A stretch of 64,000 bases of DNA, taken from the NCBI GenBank assembly GCA_012862575.1, contig BLSF01000020.1:434001-498000 (forward strand), in the 5' to 3' direction. The notes beneath the pieces were generated by a model. The model did not search any database. It was not told where the DNA came from and saw nothing but the letters and a program-made list of their open reading frames with translations. This stretch comes from Parietichytrium sp. I65-24A (taxonomy: Eukaryota; Sar; Bigyra; Thraustochytrida; Thraustochytriidae). A program made the translations under genes and the position numbers. Positions 9,521 to 21,370 of the stretch are shown here, piece by piece; positions within the stretch are counted from its first letter, which is position 1, and each line of letters starts with the position of its first letter.

Positions 9521-11401
9521 TGCTCCCATTCTCGCTCATCAGGCTCGCACTGCAAATGCAAGCGGACATGCTATTTGGGACAAGTACCTCCAGCGGAAGA
9601 TGCGGAGCCTTTACATTTCGCAATTTGCAATTTGCATTTCGCATTCTCCATTCTTCAATCTGTATTTCACACAACAGGACTGTGGTTGAACGGCTCGAGT
9701 CGCGCATGGAGCTTTTCTCTTGCTCTGAGTCGAAGCTGTGCATTTTAAAAGCTATGAACCATTTCAGTCTATGGGGCCGAATCTCCGCACAGACATGACG
9801 TCCAGGCGCTTGGCAGTCAGGGTTTCGTGCACTACAGACCGTGTTAACTTGCAGAGCTCTCGTCACTCCCGACAGTTGACGTGAATGAAAGCTTGCCACA
9901 GTGCGAGACTTTCTCTGGCAGACCCCGGGGTCCGGCCTGGGCCAACTCTGTCGCTACCGGAACTCGCTGCCAAATATCAGCTGCTTCCAAAATGACTATT
10001 ACATGCTCCTCTGCACACGTTGTTGCAGAGTGCAAGATCCTTCCTTCCTTGATTTCATTTTTCAATTCATTGGTTGATTTCAATTTGAACAAAAAATTAC
10101 AGAATAAGAGCAAAAACGAAAGTCTCACGTCGCCGCTGACTTGGACGCGAGTGCGATGTGTCAGGTGTGAGTGTGTGGTGTGAGGTGTGCGGTGTGCGCC
10201 GTGGAGAATCGTAGATTCGAGCCCCGTGGATGTCGAATATCGTATGGCCTCCGACGGATCGGCTACGAAGTGGTGCTAGTGTGTGGACCACAAAGTTCAC
10301 AAAGTGGGACAATCGTCTTCGCTTTCCACTCTTTCAACTCCTTCTTCCTCTTCCTCTTCCTCTTTCTCCTTTCTCTTTCCATCATTTGTTGATTTGACTT
10401 ATTTGACTGATGATAATACAAATAATACAAATAAGCTTAATACCGACAGTTAAAAGTTTGTTTCTTAGTGTTTAGCAATTTACATTTTGTGTTCTGTGCT
10501 CGGTAGCTTTGATGATTCTGCGCGAACTGTAAAACCTATCCTTCGATGTGGTTGCCAAAATTCAAGATTTTATTTGTGCGTACCGGTAACTTCTAAAGGA
10601 CGACAGCCAACTCAGTCCTTCTCGCGGTCGCGAGGCGCGCGAGCACCAGGACTACCAGGACCTCGCATCGCACATTTCAGATTCCGGGATTCATTTTACA
10701 CGGTTTCACAGGCTCACGACAACGACCTCGATGTGTTGTTGCAGCATGAGACTTCCCCTTTCAACGACAGGTTGTCGTTTGCCTGGCCGTGGATGACGTC
10801 GGTCTTTTTTTTATTTTCAAGCACAGGAATGCCAAGCCTATCGCCTGTGCTTTGCTTTCCGAAGAGCTTTGCTCGTCCCTGACTGCACCGCACTGGCAAT
10901 AGCACTGGCACTGGCCACTGGCACTTGCGAGAAGACGGCCAACAAAGCGCAGGTACACACTCGTCTCCATTTGTAGATATTTGTAGGCCGAGCCGTGTCG
11001 AGGTAGGCTCCAAAGCTCGATGCCCGCGGACGTGAAACTCATCCGAGTCCGAATTCAGAACATTCAGAACCATGACGAGCACCACAGAACATCAGACGCC
11101 AGAGCCAGAGCCAGAGTCTCGTTCATTTTTCATTTGATGTGTTCGTGATGCATGAATGCACGAGAAGAAAACAGCAACACTAAAGCTGCACTTCGCACAG
11201 GCTGACGAGGCAAGTTGTTGTGCTTCTCTTACCACTAATGAGCTCATCGCAGCTCCCCGGCAATCCCGGCGACACAAAATGCTTTAAAAAAAAATTGCTG
11301 TACTGACTCTGAGTACTCTGTACTCACTATGGAGTCAGGGTCCAGAGAAAGAGAAAGGCGACACGTGACAGCTTTTTTCCGCTGGGTGTTTTTGGAATTG
11401 T

Positions 11402-11430
11402 TATTTGCTATTTGCTATTTGCTATTTGCT
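11402..11430 (+). repeat. TATTTGC heptamer repeat
   Basis: Four consecutive copies of TATTTGC in non-coding DNA. Confidence 0.8.
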
Positions 11431-12143
11431 CTGTTCGCCATGAGGAAGGTAAGGGGTAGGGGGAGAGGTGCCTACCGAAGATTCATTTCCTAGGCCGAGC
11501 GAATCTTCTCTTCAAGGCCAAGCCCCGCAGCTAGCCTCTAGCAGTATTCCTTGGACATAACATTTCTCGCGAGTTAGTTCCTACGCAAGCTATTAATCCC
11601 CACAGTCGATGCTTCCTCACAAGAAGTGCCAACACTAATATTCATTATCGAGGCCTAGCGCTTCCCTCGTGTTGTTCGTGATTGAAATATTGTTCACGAA
11701 TAAAGATCTGCTCGCTAGGCTCAAACCAAAAAAAGTTTTTGAGAAGATAGCAGAATTCAGAAATTTGTTTGGAGCGCGGACAGGATACGTGAAAGCGATT
11801 CTGTTTCTGTGCTCAAAGATATCGGATTCTGAGAATCAGGTGTCCAATATATACAAGTACTCAGATACGTGTGTCCTCGCTCGAGATGAGAAGCTGAGGG
11901 CGAAAGGGTGAAGGGTTAGGTTCGAGCACCTGAATCGCAACTAGTCGCTGGTGGAAAGCTGGGAATCTGGGAAGTGGAAGATTGGAGGTATGCTAGACGC
12001 GCTTTCAAGAAGCGGCTTTGGGCATTGTTGGCCGAACTTGCAGTTAGTCAATTGAGAGATTTTTGGAGCGTTGACGCGAAATAGAGCGACTGGAGGCTGG
12101 GCTTTGACTGGATTGGAGACAAGAGGCGAAGACTTGATTCGTG

Positions 12144-12629
12144 ATGGACATGAACGCACCACTGCTGGCGCCTGAAGCCCAACGTTCGCCGCAGCAAGTG
12201 GCGCCTGAAGGCTGGACATTGGATGCGGCGCCGACTACAGGCGAGTTTACCCCGCTGCCACCCGTACCAGCAGAGATACATTGGCAATTTGCACGCACGG
12301 AGCTTGCGAACGAGCGCACTTTTCTTGCCTGGGTTCGTACAGCACTGTCTCTATTCGGGATTGGATTCGGCATCTTGAAGATCGACAAGGCGAACTCGCC
12401 AGACACTGTTCCTTGGTACGACCTTGGGATTGCTTTTGGCTTCATGCTCTGCGCCATCGCAAGCCTTGGCGTCGGAATCCAAAGGTATTCTGCGGTGCGT
12501 GACGGACTTCAAAAGACCATGGGAGAACTCAAACAATTCGATCGCATTGCCTTGGGATATGTCTTCGTTGCCATCTCTGCAGTTTTTATTGCTTCGGTGG
12601 GTCGAAGCATTGTGTGCATCGCCATTTAG
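12144..12629 (+). CDS. DUF202 (YidH/VTC1-type) small membrane protein
   Basis: 161 residues in one exon. A 45-residue Pro/Ala-rich cytosolic N-terminus leads into the family signature R-T-x-L-A-x-E-R-T-F-L-A-W-V-R-T-A-L, which overlaps helix 1. Helices 2 (IAFGFMLCAIASLGVG) and 3 (ALGYVFVAISAVFIASVG) follow. In fungi the DUF202 domain forms the membrane part of the vacuolar transporter chaperone that makes polyphosphate. In other lineages stand-alone members are of unknown function. The protein has no SPX or catalytic domain, so a role in polyphosphate is only possible. ATG 12144 is the first ATG of the frame. Confidence 0.85.
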   Translation: MDMNAPLLAPEAQRSPQQVAPEGWTLDAAPTTGEFTPLPPVPAEIHWQFARTELANERTFLAWVRTALSLFGIGFGILKIDKANSPDTVPWYDLGIAFGFMLCAIASLGVGIQRYSAVRDGLQKTMGELKQFDRIALGYVFVAISAVFIASVGRSIVCIAI

Positions 12630-14371
12630 CGAAACGTAAGTAATGAATGCACCGATCTTGTCCTCTCTGCCAGGACAATCTGCCCTCTTCCAGAGCAAGC
12701 AGGCAGCCATGACAACAGAAGAGTGCCCCGGGTTTGGCTGTATTCTAGAACTCAACATACAAACAGCTGCACCAAACTGATCCAACATCAGTCGATTTGT
12801 CACTTTGGTATGAAGTTTTCCCAAATCGCACCGATATTGCATGTTCCTTCTCGGCTCCAACTGTGAGGTACCACGCATAAAGAAGACAAAGGGGCATTGC
12901 TTCTCCTCTGACTCCTTCTACCCATTTGCAGGAACAAGCGCAACACCAAGCCAATCTTTGATGCACACTCCCAAGGAATCGAGAGCGAGGGTACTCGAGT
13001 ACAGGATTCGACAAGAACCGAATAATATCAATGAATGAGAGTTGATTCTAGCATAAACACAAGGCCTGATCTCGTCCAATTTGTACATTCTCGCACTTTA
13101 TATTTCCAGCTGGGAACCAAAATCTCAACAAGCTGAACAAAATAACCAATTCTTCATTTTGCACTGAATCCTGCGATATCCAGTGCGACTCGAAAATGTA
13201 TCATAAGACCACGACTCGCCCTTCATGGATCATCAAATTCAACAAACACAACACAGACATCCTAGAACCAACGCAACGAAATGATTTGTCCGCATTTCCA
13301 ACGAGGCAAACGTTCCCGACACACTTCGCGCGTACTCGCTCACATCCCAAAAACCTCGTCCCATTCCGCTCTCCATCCTTTCGTCCCACTTCTCTCACTA
13401 CGCGTCATCTCTAATCCATCTCCTACTACCACTCACCTCAGCCCACTTGATAGAACCACTACTAAGAATAGATGCTATCCCCTTCCTTACTAGATGAACT
13501 AGAACTCGAGCCTGCTAGTCCTCTAATTAGCCCATATAATAGTGCTGTGTAAGACTCCTAAGGGAAGCGTGAACGTTCCTACCACCCTCGGTATCACCCT
13601 GTTCCGACGGCTGGGGTTCTACTCGATTGAGTAGCGATCTCTAGTCGATCCCAACTTGCAACGTCCGAGACCAAGACCGAAGTCTGGGAAGAGTAGTGTA
13701 AAAGGTAGGGCGTAGTAAGAGTGAGCGGGGACGTACGCGTGGCTTGTGAGAGGAAAAGATAGCGTACGAACTAACGCACATCGCGGAATTAAAAAGGCGC
13801 GTAAGTGCGGGTAACCGTCTGCTAGGGGGAGGGGAAGGGTGGACTGGTCGGGGACTAGAAAGTAGGGAAGAAAAAGGAAGAAGCGAAGACCTGAATTCTG
13901 AATTCTGAATTCTGCTTCCCACAGTTGCTGCTGTTGAGTGAAGCTGCGAGAAGAAAGGTGACGGAGATCCGGCCTCAGAGTGAGGGGGAACAAATATCAG
14001 CGCTCTTGCTACGTGCGAAGAGTTCACAGTTCACAGTTCGGTGAGATAGCCACAGGGGCAATAGTTTGTCTTTGCGCAGGAATCTGTGAGAGTGACGGTA
14101 CTCCGATCACACGTTTTCTGTCAAGAATCAATCAAGTTCGACGAGAATATATGTATATGTACATGCATGCATGTGCTCACGCGTGAATATATAGTTACAC
14201 TGTTCGGAGCGAAGCTGACGAGGCTGGTTCGAGTGTGCTTTCTGGCTTGAGGAATCTTTTACAGTGCAAGTCCGCTCTAGCTAGGACGTTTGCATATTGA
14301 AGGGCCGTGGAATTTTGAAGGTCACAGTGGTGTAGCGTTGCCCGCCCGAAAGGCGCCAATTGCGAGGCGCC
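12630..14371. other. intergenic region
   Basis: No supported gene. Short open frames around 12745-13040 lack recognisable features. A GAATTCT triplicate lies at 13892-13913. Confidence 0.45.
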
Positions 14372-15700
14372 ATGGAAGTGTGCGCACTAAGCAAGGCGTA
14401 TGCCGAATGGATAGGCTCAAATGGGCACGTATTTGGGGCCGGGGCGGATGTGTCATCCTCGGCGCATCTGCAGGTGCTGTTGGTCGGTAGCACAGTGGTA
14501 GATGGCGTCCGGATGGTCAGCGCCTTGCGCAGAAGCATCCAGGCTGTGCATGTGCACCTGTTGTGCCCTCTTGGTGACTCCAGGAACCCGTACGGGCTCT
14601 GGCCGCAAAAGGTTGAGAGCAACGGCGGGGAAGTGTTAGTAAACGGCGCGGAGGCGGCGGCAGCTGCGTTGCTAGAAGAGCTCACAGCGATAGGGGAGGC
14701 CCACGACCTTAAAGTCTCTGTTGCTACCAAGGAACGCATAAAAGATCTTCCTGATCGGATGTTTGATGCTGTATTCTTTGGGCCATTGGCCTTTGGTGCA
14801 GTAGAGAACGGCGCTGGTTCTTTTGATCAGGCGGCGCGGTTCGCAATAATCAGGGATGCGATGCTGAAAACTAAGCGTAAGTTTTTAATATTCTCGTAGA
14901 GCTTGTATTGTGCCAAACTTGAAAATTGGAGTCGCTGACTGTCCCGCAATATTGTCATAGCCGCGAATGGTAAGGTAGTTTTCTGTTCGCGACAGCGCAC
15001 TGGTTGGCAGGAGCTGATGTACATGGACAGATTTGATGGTTTTGGGGAGGAATTTGCGGAGCACTTTGTAAATCAAAAGCTTAATGGCAAGGAAATCTTT
15101 TTCCGCCATTTCCCCATCTGTGCAGATGTCAACGTTCCACATCCTTGCCCCGAGAGCAGCTTGATAGACTTCATGGCTCTCAACAGCTATTACAGCCAGA
15201 AATATGAACCCTCGTTGCTGGAAACCGTATCGAGGATATTTCAGCAAGAGGCTGGTCGACGCAATGCGTTGCGCAGCAATGGAACCATGTCTGAAGCCAA
15301 GCAAGACCAAGGTGATTATGATCTGGAGGAGAAGGCCACGCTTTTTGTCACTGCGTGGCAACACGTCCCAGCACCTCTCTTGAATGACTTGGATGAGATT
15401 CTTGCTGATGTTCCTGGCATCGATTTTACTGGATATACAAATGGTAATTCGCCTTGGTGGCCTAATGGGAGGGACGGAGATTTTGTAAACTGTGGCTTGG
15501 ATCTCTGGACAAAGCAGCGAGCAGCGTGGCAAAAACCGCGAGGAACTCCTGAGACCACGCCTTCGGCACCATTCTCCTACGAGGAGCTCATTGCCGGTCT
15601 TGCCAGCATGAGACGAACCTACGAGCTGCCCCGCCCGATTAAGCTTTCAGAATTGATAGACTTTTACTTGGATATATGGGAAGCCCAGGATGGATATTGA
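14372..15700 (+). CDS. Gag1-like clamp (DUF4050) domain protein, two exons
   Basis: Coding sequence is join(14372..14876, 14961..15700), 414 residues. The 84-base intron has a GTAAG donor, a CTGAC branch-like site and a GTCATAG acceptor, and the phase-1 join gives MLKTK-P-ANGKVVF. The N-terminal 170 residues resemble a nucleotide-binding-like alpha/beta segment (VLLVGSTVVDGVRM) that I cannot assign. The C-terminal 90 residues carry the DUF4050 pattern: a PWW motif, a W-x3-R-x2-W segment, then S-Y-E-E-L and the IKLSELIDFYLDIWE ending that is the hallmark of the family. Members are found in fungi and plants; the molecular role here is not known. The gene converges on the Rheb-like gene, with 189 bases between stops. 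Confidence 0.75.
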
Positions 15701-15889
15701 TTGGCCTCAATGTCATATTAAAAAAGAAAGGAGAGAAACAAAAGACAAGAAAAAGATTGCATTGCATTTTCGATGCTTCTCTGAGAAGGATATTCGTGCT
15801 GCCTTCTTACGTACGACTATATTTCCGGCATTCTATACTACGCATGAGAGCTTTCGTTAGCCCTTCTGTGATTAAGGGAGGAAAAAGAG

Positions 15890-16560
15890 TTATAAAATGT
15901 TACACGTCTCATCACGCTCCTCGGCGAGAAGCCCTGACTCTTTCTCGATACTTGACATCAGTGAGGAGAACACCAATTCAACATTCTTCGTTGTCTTTGC
16001 CGAGCACTCCACGAATGGGTACTCCCAGCGGCTTGCGAGTGCTTGGCCTTCTCGTATATCTACCTCGCGGTGGTCCTCAACATCGCATTTGGTGGCAACC
16101 AAGACCATTGGGACCGTTGCTCCGCCGATTACTTGAAGAACCTTCTCCCGAATCACCTTTATGTTTTCAAAGGAAGTTCGCGAGGTGGTACTGTAGACCA
16201 AAATGTACCCATGCACGCCAACTGAAGCCTGTCTGGACAAGCTGGAGTATTCATCTTGAGCGGAGGTGTCTAAGATGTCGCATACGAAGCGAACATTGTT
16301 TCTCATTAGCGTGGTGCGGAAGGTATATTCAATTGTGGGCTCATAAGTATCCAAATACTGGTTGTCCACAAACCGCGCAATCAATGCAGACTTGCCTAAG
16401 CTCTCCACCACACACTTCAGTCAGACGTCGCTCGCAACAAGTAAAACTTCAACCGCACAGCTCGGGCGAGACCCTTCAACTCACCCACGCCACGAAACCC
16501 GAGGACCACAATTTTTCGCTGCACCTCCACTGCCATGAACCTCTCCTCCATCGACCGCAT
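15890..16560 (-). CDS. Rheb-like small GTPase with altered switch II glycine, two exons
   Basis: Coding sequence is complement(join(15890..16395, 16485..16560)), 193 residues. The 89-base intron (GTGAGT donor, GCTTAG acceptor) interrupts the P-loop, which splices to GFRGVGKS with the Rheb-type Arg. The effector loop is YEPTIEYTF and the central region HGYILVYSTTSRTSFENIKV is most like Rheb. G4 is TKCD, G5 is CSAK and the C-terminus CNIL is a CAAX box predicting geranylgeranylation. G3 reads DTSAQ (68-72) instead of DTAGQ, so the conserved glycine (Ras G60) is alanine. Rheb activates TORC1 at lysosome or vacuole membranes. The substitution may alter the GTP switch. ATGs at residues 1, 4 and 9 are all possible starts. 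Confidence 0.85.
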
Positions 16561-17665
16561 CGGGCTTGCTGACCACGTGCTTCAAGCCGGGCGTTCATCA
16601 CAGTCAGGTCAGGGCCATCAATTCCAGCTCGAGGCGCCACTCTGCCGAATCCATCCATCAAACCGGCTTTGCGTAGCTCAACACATTCACCAAAGACGCA
16701 ATTGGGCGCACCAGAAACTTACCTCATCGCACTACTACGCACGGAAATAGCTCCGTCAGCGTCGTCGCTCATCCCATCGTACGGGCAGCAGCCCGCACAT
16801 ATGCTCGCGCACCATCCTGACATGAGTGAGCTCTTCCTCGTCTTCGCCCTTTACTCCCTCCAATCCCACGCGAGATCACTAGCAAGCGCTACTGAGCCGC
16901 TCGCGGACCGTGGAGGACTCGCGGACGGGCGCGCACTCAGACTTGGCGTGGGACACTTTTTGCAAGTATTGCCAATGCACGGCCGCTTCGACGCACTCTA
17001 GACAAGACTCGAAGAATGTGACGGTCAACTCGTATTTTGGACTTTACTCAGTGCTTCCGACGTGTGACGAGAATACTCTTGTTGACATCAAAAATGACAA
17101 GCAGAGAGACGAGACGAACTTGAACAGACAAGTCAACGAGAGTTCTCTGCATTCCGAATTACAGTTAATGATTGATCTCAACTGTGAGAACACTATACTC
17201 TCTCTGGCCGGGCAGTGAATTCTGACCTTCTGTGTATTTCTGTGTCGGACTTGGACAATCCCTTCTTCCTTCTTTCTCCTATTCAGTATTCACTACACTG
17301 TCCGGAACAGAACATACTTGAGTACCTATGAACACACTGCTTGTGGAGTTGGGACAAAGCACTTTCTGTTCTGGAACTTTCCAGCTCAGACGCACAGGAA
17401 CACTCAGCCACTCAGGCAGTCGGTGTGACTGTGAAGACAGGGCCACAGCCGGAGAGACGGCAAGTGCAAAGTCAGTGCACGCCGCTGCGGAGACGAGACT
17501 TGCTTTGTCGCGTGATGCATGCATCCCTGTCGGCCCGCGCTGAAGCGCTACTAGATTGATCACGCTGCTTGTCAAGACCTGAACCGGGGTTTCGAGAAAG
17601 GCGAAGTGCGAAAGATTGTCTCGCCCGCGAGTGTGGCTGACAAGGTCGGATCGGCATCGTTGACC
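16561..17665. other. divergent intergenic region
   Basis: Lies between two gene starts on opposite strands. No coding or RNA feature is evident, so it presumably carries promoters for both. Confidence 0.4.
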
Positions 17666-18112
17666 ATGTCGTCGAGGTTTGACGGCGTGGCGGCGATTGA
17701 GAAGAGAATTGCACATGCGAATGGAAACGCAAATGCAAAAATGAGACAATGTTTGGACGGAAGTGACACTGCTGCTGCTGCCTTCATGGCCCAGTTTGCG
17801 AGCATTCACAAAGCATGTCGGAGGATTGAGAAGCTCACGTCACATTTGCGAGGATGTGCAGCTGACGGTGGAAATGGGTCCTTGCAGTATGCGTTGGTTC
17901 CGCTTCCAGGGACATTTGAGCATGAGGCCTGGATGCAAGTGCTCATGTCGAGAGGAAAGAACTCTGCGGGCATGAAAGTCTTGCGAGACTGGTGCGAGTA
18001 TTTTTACAAGTCTGGGCCAGCAATGCGGAAAGCGCTACGTCGCTTTACTGTGCTCTCGAGTCACCTCACGACACAGCCCTCCAACAACAACTGGCAGTTC
18101 ATTGTAAGATAG
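17666..18112 (+). CDS. hypothetical protein, 148 residues
   Basis: Single-exon frame from an ATG in good context to a TAG 135 bases before the convergent kinase gene. The protein is helical in appearance, with an Asn/Ala-rich start, a likely amphipathic region FMAQFASIHKACRRIEKL and a C-terminal half rich in Trp, Arg and Lys. No signal peptide or membrane segment is seen. I do not recognise a family. Amino-acid composition and the compact convergent arrangement are the only support, so it may not be a real gene. Confidence 0.45.
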   Translation: MSSRFDGVAAIEKRIAHANGNANAKMRQCLDGSDTAAAAFMAQFASIHKACRRIEKLTSHLRGCAADGGNGSLQYALVPLPGTFEHEAWMQVLMSRGKNSAGMKVLRDWCEYFYKSGPAMRKALRRFTVLSSHLTTQPSNNNWQFIVR

Positions 18113-18247
18113 GGAGGGCCATCGCCATCGATCGCGGACAATCTGTTCTTTTATATTTTGTTTGTGTTTATTTGCTTTCTTTCTTTCTTTAATTTTTATA
18201 TTTATTCACGTGACATTTTTTGGAGGCAGAAACGAGTTCCCTTCGCG

Positions 18248-20873
18248 TCAATCCTCGGAGGAGTCGGATATGTCAGAGAACCCTTGTTCCTCCTCCTCCT
18301 CTTGCTCGTCATTATGAATCGTCTTCTCCAGGGACAGCCATTGTGGGAGCTCATCAACAGTGTATGGATCAGTCACAATAGATGTGTCCTGGACTCTCAG
18401 AATCCGGAGCAATGGGCCGCAAGCCACCGTATCTGCGTCCGAATACGTGTTGGTGAAAGCGATCTTCGAGTGCAGGTCAGATTTGGGTTTGTGAGACTCC
18501 ACGGACAATCCCTTCGCCCCTGAGGTGAGCACAAGTTGCGCGCTTGCCTCTTGCAGCTTGTCGAGAAATCTCTCGACAACTTTCTCAGATAAAAACATCT
18601 CCCCGTCTCTTGGAACTTTTTTAGCAGCTTCGTCGCCACCAGAGAAGTGCCAAACATGATGCGAAATGACAACAACATGCCTGGCGCACAGCTTGCCTTG
18701 GGTTATCTCCTGTTCAAACCACTTGGCATGCTCTCCGGCTTCCGGAGACGCTTCTTCGCCCTTGTCCAGTTCGGCAAGAAGAAAGGAATTCACCGAGATG
18801 TACAGGACCCCGCCAACATAAAAACTAAAGTATGTGTCCCCGAAGAACTTCTCGTGAGCAGGATCGCCGGTAAAACAAGGAACAATTGCTGTTTGCTGAT
18901 CCAACACGCACAGCGCGGCTTGGTACTTCTCAAAGTCGCCCACCGACCCGCCGAGTATTAAAAGCCGTGGCGTCGGCTGCAAACGATTAAGCCTCCTCAT
19001 GGTTGCCTCCAATACTTCAGCAGAATAGGTTTCAATTGAGCCAAGATGCACAGCAATGTACGCCTCCTTAAACTTGTTTTGCTCCTGTTCCGAGAGACCC
19101 ACGAAACCGTGGCTGGTTGCTCTTTTGAAGCGTGCGACGGAATCTGACTCGAAGAATAACCGAAAAACGCTTGGACGCCCTAGAACGCGTCTTTGTGCAA
19201 GATATCCCATTAGCAAATTTCGAACCTGAGCTGGAACTTTGTTTTCGGCGAATGCACCCAACGTTGTCGCCCACGATGGAAGTGTGGACTTGTTCGACTT
19301 TTTCCCGTCGAAATAGGGATGGACTTTCGCGTGAGTCTCGCTCTTTTCAGTGAAAAACACACCCATCATGGTGTCCAGGCAGAGCTCCTTCAACGTTGGG
19401 ACAGGAGTGTAAGGCTCACGCTGAAGATCGACAAAGTCGATTCCGCTAAAATACGGATGCTTCTTCAGCGACATATATTCGTCGGTCGCTCCGAGACGCT
19501 CTCCCGGGTCTTCTTTAAACATTTTCCGCAGCATATCCTCCAACTCGGGCGAAAAATAGTTTGGCATCTCGTAATTGAGCGCTTGAGTTTTCAGGAATGT
19601 GAGATAAGGGCTGCTACCTTTAAAGGGAATGCGGCCGCTATGCAACTGAAAGAGGGTGGCTCCAAGTGCCCACACGTCAAGAGCGAAGGTAGGATCGGCC
19701 TTGGCGGTGATCGCTTCCGGACTCATGTATTCTGGCGTACCTACAAACTTTGGGCCATTCAGTTCCGTTTCGACGGAGTCGTATGCGGTGCCGAAGTCTA
19801 TGATCTTCAAGAACTCGATTCGTCCGTTCGTCTCCGGTACAGGGAATAGCATCATGTTTTCCGGCTTGATGTCCCGATGGACGATGCCGCTCAAACGCAT
19901 GTAGTCTAAAGCATTCACGAGCTGTGCTCCATAAAAGCGCGCTAGCGATGGCCGAAGGGACACTAAACTCTCCTTCCCAAACCGCAACTTTGCCCATAGC
20001 TCTCCACCGGGCGCAAATTCTTGCACGTAGTACAAACAGCTGACGTCTTGCATCGTGTGGTGAAGTTTGATGATATTTGGATGGTTCATGCGCAATAGCA
20101 ATTTTTTTTCCATCCTTAATTCGTTGTGAATGTTTGGATGACGCTTTGACATTCTGTCCACCTTGGACTTGTCCACGGATTTAATAGCAAACACCTCCCC
20201 AGTCATTTTGAAGACCGCCTTCACCACCGTGGAATAGTTACCTTCTCCCAAGAGGTCGGTGGTCTCGAACATTGAAAGACTAAGCTTGGTTGGGCAGCCC
20301 TTGATGGTCCCGTTCTGAGCGACGTATTTCTCGATTTTTTCGTGCGCTGAGAGACGCCCTGTTTTAGCATCCAGTTCATCCACGCTCTTCTTCAAAAATT
20401 TGTTCTCTGGATCTGCATCCAACGCCAAGCTGTATGCATCCCTCGCTTCGTCGAGGTATCCCAAAGATATCAACGCCTGCGCTCTACAGTTTGAAAATGT
20501 CCCGTCAGCCAGCAAACCACTCTACTCTGTAGACTTCCGCCTCATGAACTCACTTTCTATGTGTAGCTTTCGGGTACATCGGTCGCATGGCAAGCGCCTG
20601 CTCCGCGTCCGCCAGCGACTCCTTGTATCGTCCAAGCTTCTGCAACGCTGCGGACCTATTGCCCAACAGGGCCACCAACGTTTCCGCCAACTCCGCTTTC
20701 CCAACCGCCACGCACGCTCCGGCCGTCAGCGCCGCGCTCTCCGAGGCAGACTCTCGCAGTGCATGAACAGCTGCTTCCACGCCTTCCGAATAGCATTTCA
20801 CCGCCTCCGCCATGTCCCCGCCCGCGAAAGCCGTGTTCCCGAGCGCTTTCCACTCATTGGCCGAGGCCACCAT
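18248..20873 (-). CDS. TPR / PDK1-like AGC kinase / CPPED1-like phosphoesterase fusion, two exons
   Basis: Coding sequence is complement(join(18248..20483, 20554..20873)), 851 residues. The 70-base intron (GTGAGT donor, CTGTAG acceptor) lies inside a TPR and splices to ATHRKAQALISLG, restoring the repeat. Three TPRs fill residues 1-130. The kinase (about 178-440) has LGEGNYSTVVK, Lys208 in VFAIK, HRDIKPENMM, IDFGTA and GTPEYMSPE, and looks active and PDK1-like. A PH domain is absent. The C-terminal 280 residues resemble the metallophosphatase CPPED1 (GDTYFSFYVGGVLYISVNS, then VVVISHHVWHF), but the GNHD- and GHxH-type metal motifs are not present (FTGDP and TSGAKG instead). It ends in an acidic tail. 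It probably scaffolds and phosphorylates a downstream AGC kinase. Confidence 0.8.
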
Positions 20874-20886
20874 CTCTCGAACCCGA

Positions 20887-21079
20887 CTCACAACTCACAA
20901 CTCAAAACTCAAAACTCACAACTCACAACTCACAACTCACAATCTCTTCTGCTGCCCGCTGTCACTCACTCACTCACTCACTCACTCACTCACTCACTCA
21001 ATCACTCAATCACTCACCAACTCACGCAATCAATCACTCACCAACTCACTCACTCACTCTCTCACTCGCTCATTCACTC
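20887..21079 (+). repeat. ACTC-based microsatellite cluster
   Basis: First an irregular ACTCACA/ACTCAAA series, then about ten uninterrupted CACT units from 20961 and a decayed continuation with ATCA and CCAA interruptions to about 21079. Confidence 0.9.
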
Positions 21080-21333
21080 CGTCTTCGCGTTCGACACGTT
21101 CGACACGTTCGACTTCGTTGGACTTCGTTCGATGCAAAGACATCAACGACAAATAATGTCAACAAGACAAAGACTACAAAGACAATCTTTGTCCATGTTC
21201 ATTGATTGAAGAAAGAGGAGAAGGGGAGCGGGGAAATGGGTTCCGCAGGTGGGGAGAGAACAAAAGGAACAAGGTGAACGGTCAAATTGCAAGTTGCTGA
21301 CAATCAGTGTCGCGATGAGATCGTAGTTGGAGT

Positions 21334-21335
<2 letters not shown>

Positions 21336-21368
<33 letters not shown>
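21336..21368 (+). repeat. GA dinucleotide tract
   Basis: About 16 AG/GA repeats between the two divergent kinase genes. Such tracts can bind GAGA-type factors in some eukaryotes, but there is no evidence for that here. Confidence 0.9.

Positions 21369-21370
<2 letters not shown>

Larger units (their letters stand above)
8235..12143. other. 3.9 kb gene-poor, repeat-containing region
   Basis: No frame here resembles a protein. It contains a TGTTGTATG-type microsatellite (8561-8600), four 20-base tandem units (9441-9520), a TACCGGTA site at 10581, a CT-rich run (10336-10382) and a 7-base repeat (11402-11430). Transposon proteins, terminal repeats and RNA genes were not seen. Confidence 0.5.

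Noticed and set aside
11900-11945. GGTTCGAGCACC resembling a tRNA T-arm
   Set aside because: No complementary acceptor stem or anticodon arm could be placed.
15676-16572. 298-codon plus-strand open frame
   Set aside because: Antisense to the clear Rheb-like GTPase; composition typical of a shadow frame.
20961-21079. ACTC repeat as a telomere-like or CRISPR-like array
   Set aside because: Simple tetranucleotide microsatellite without spacers; internal position and no telomere unit.
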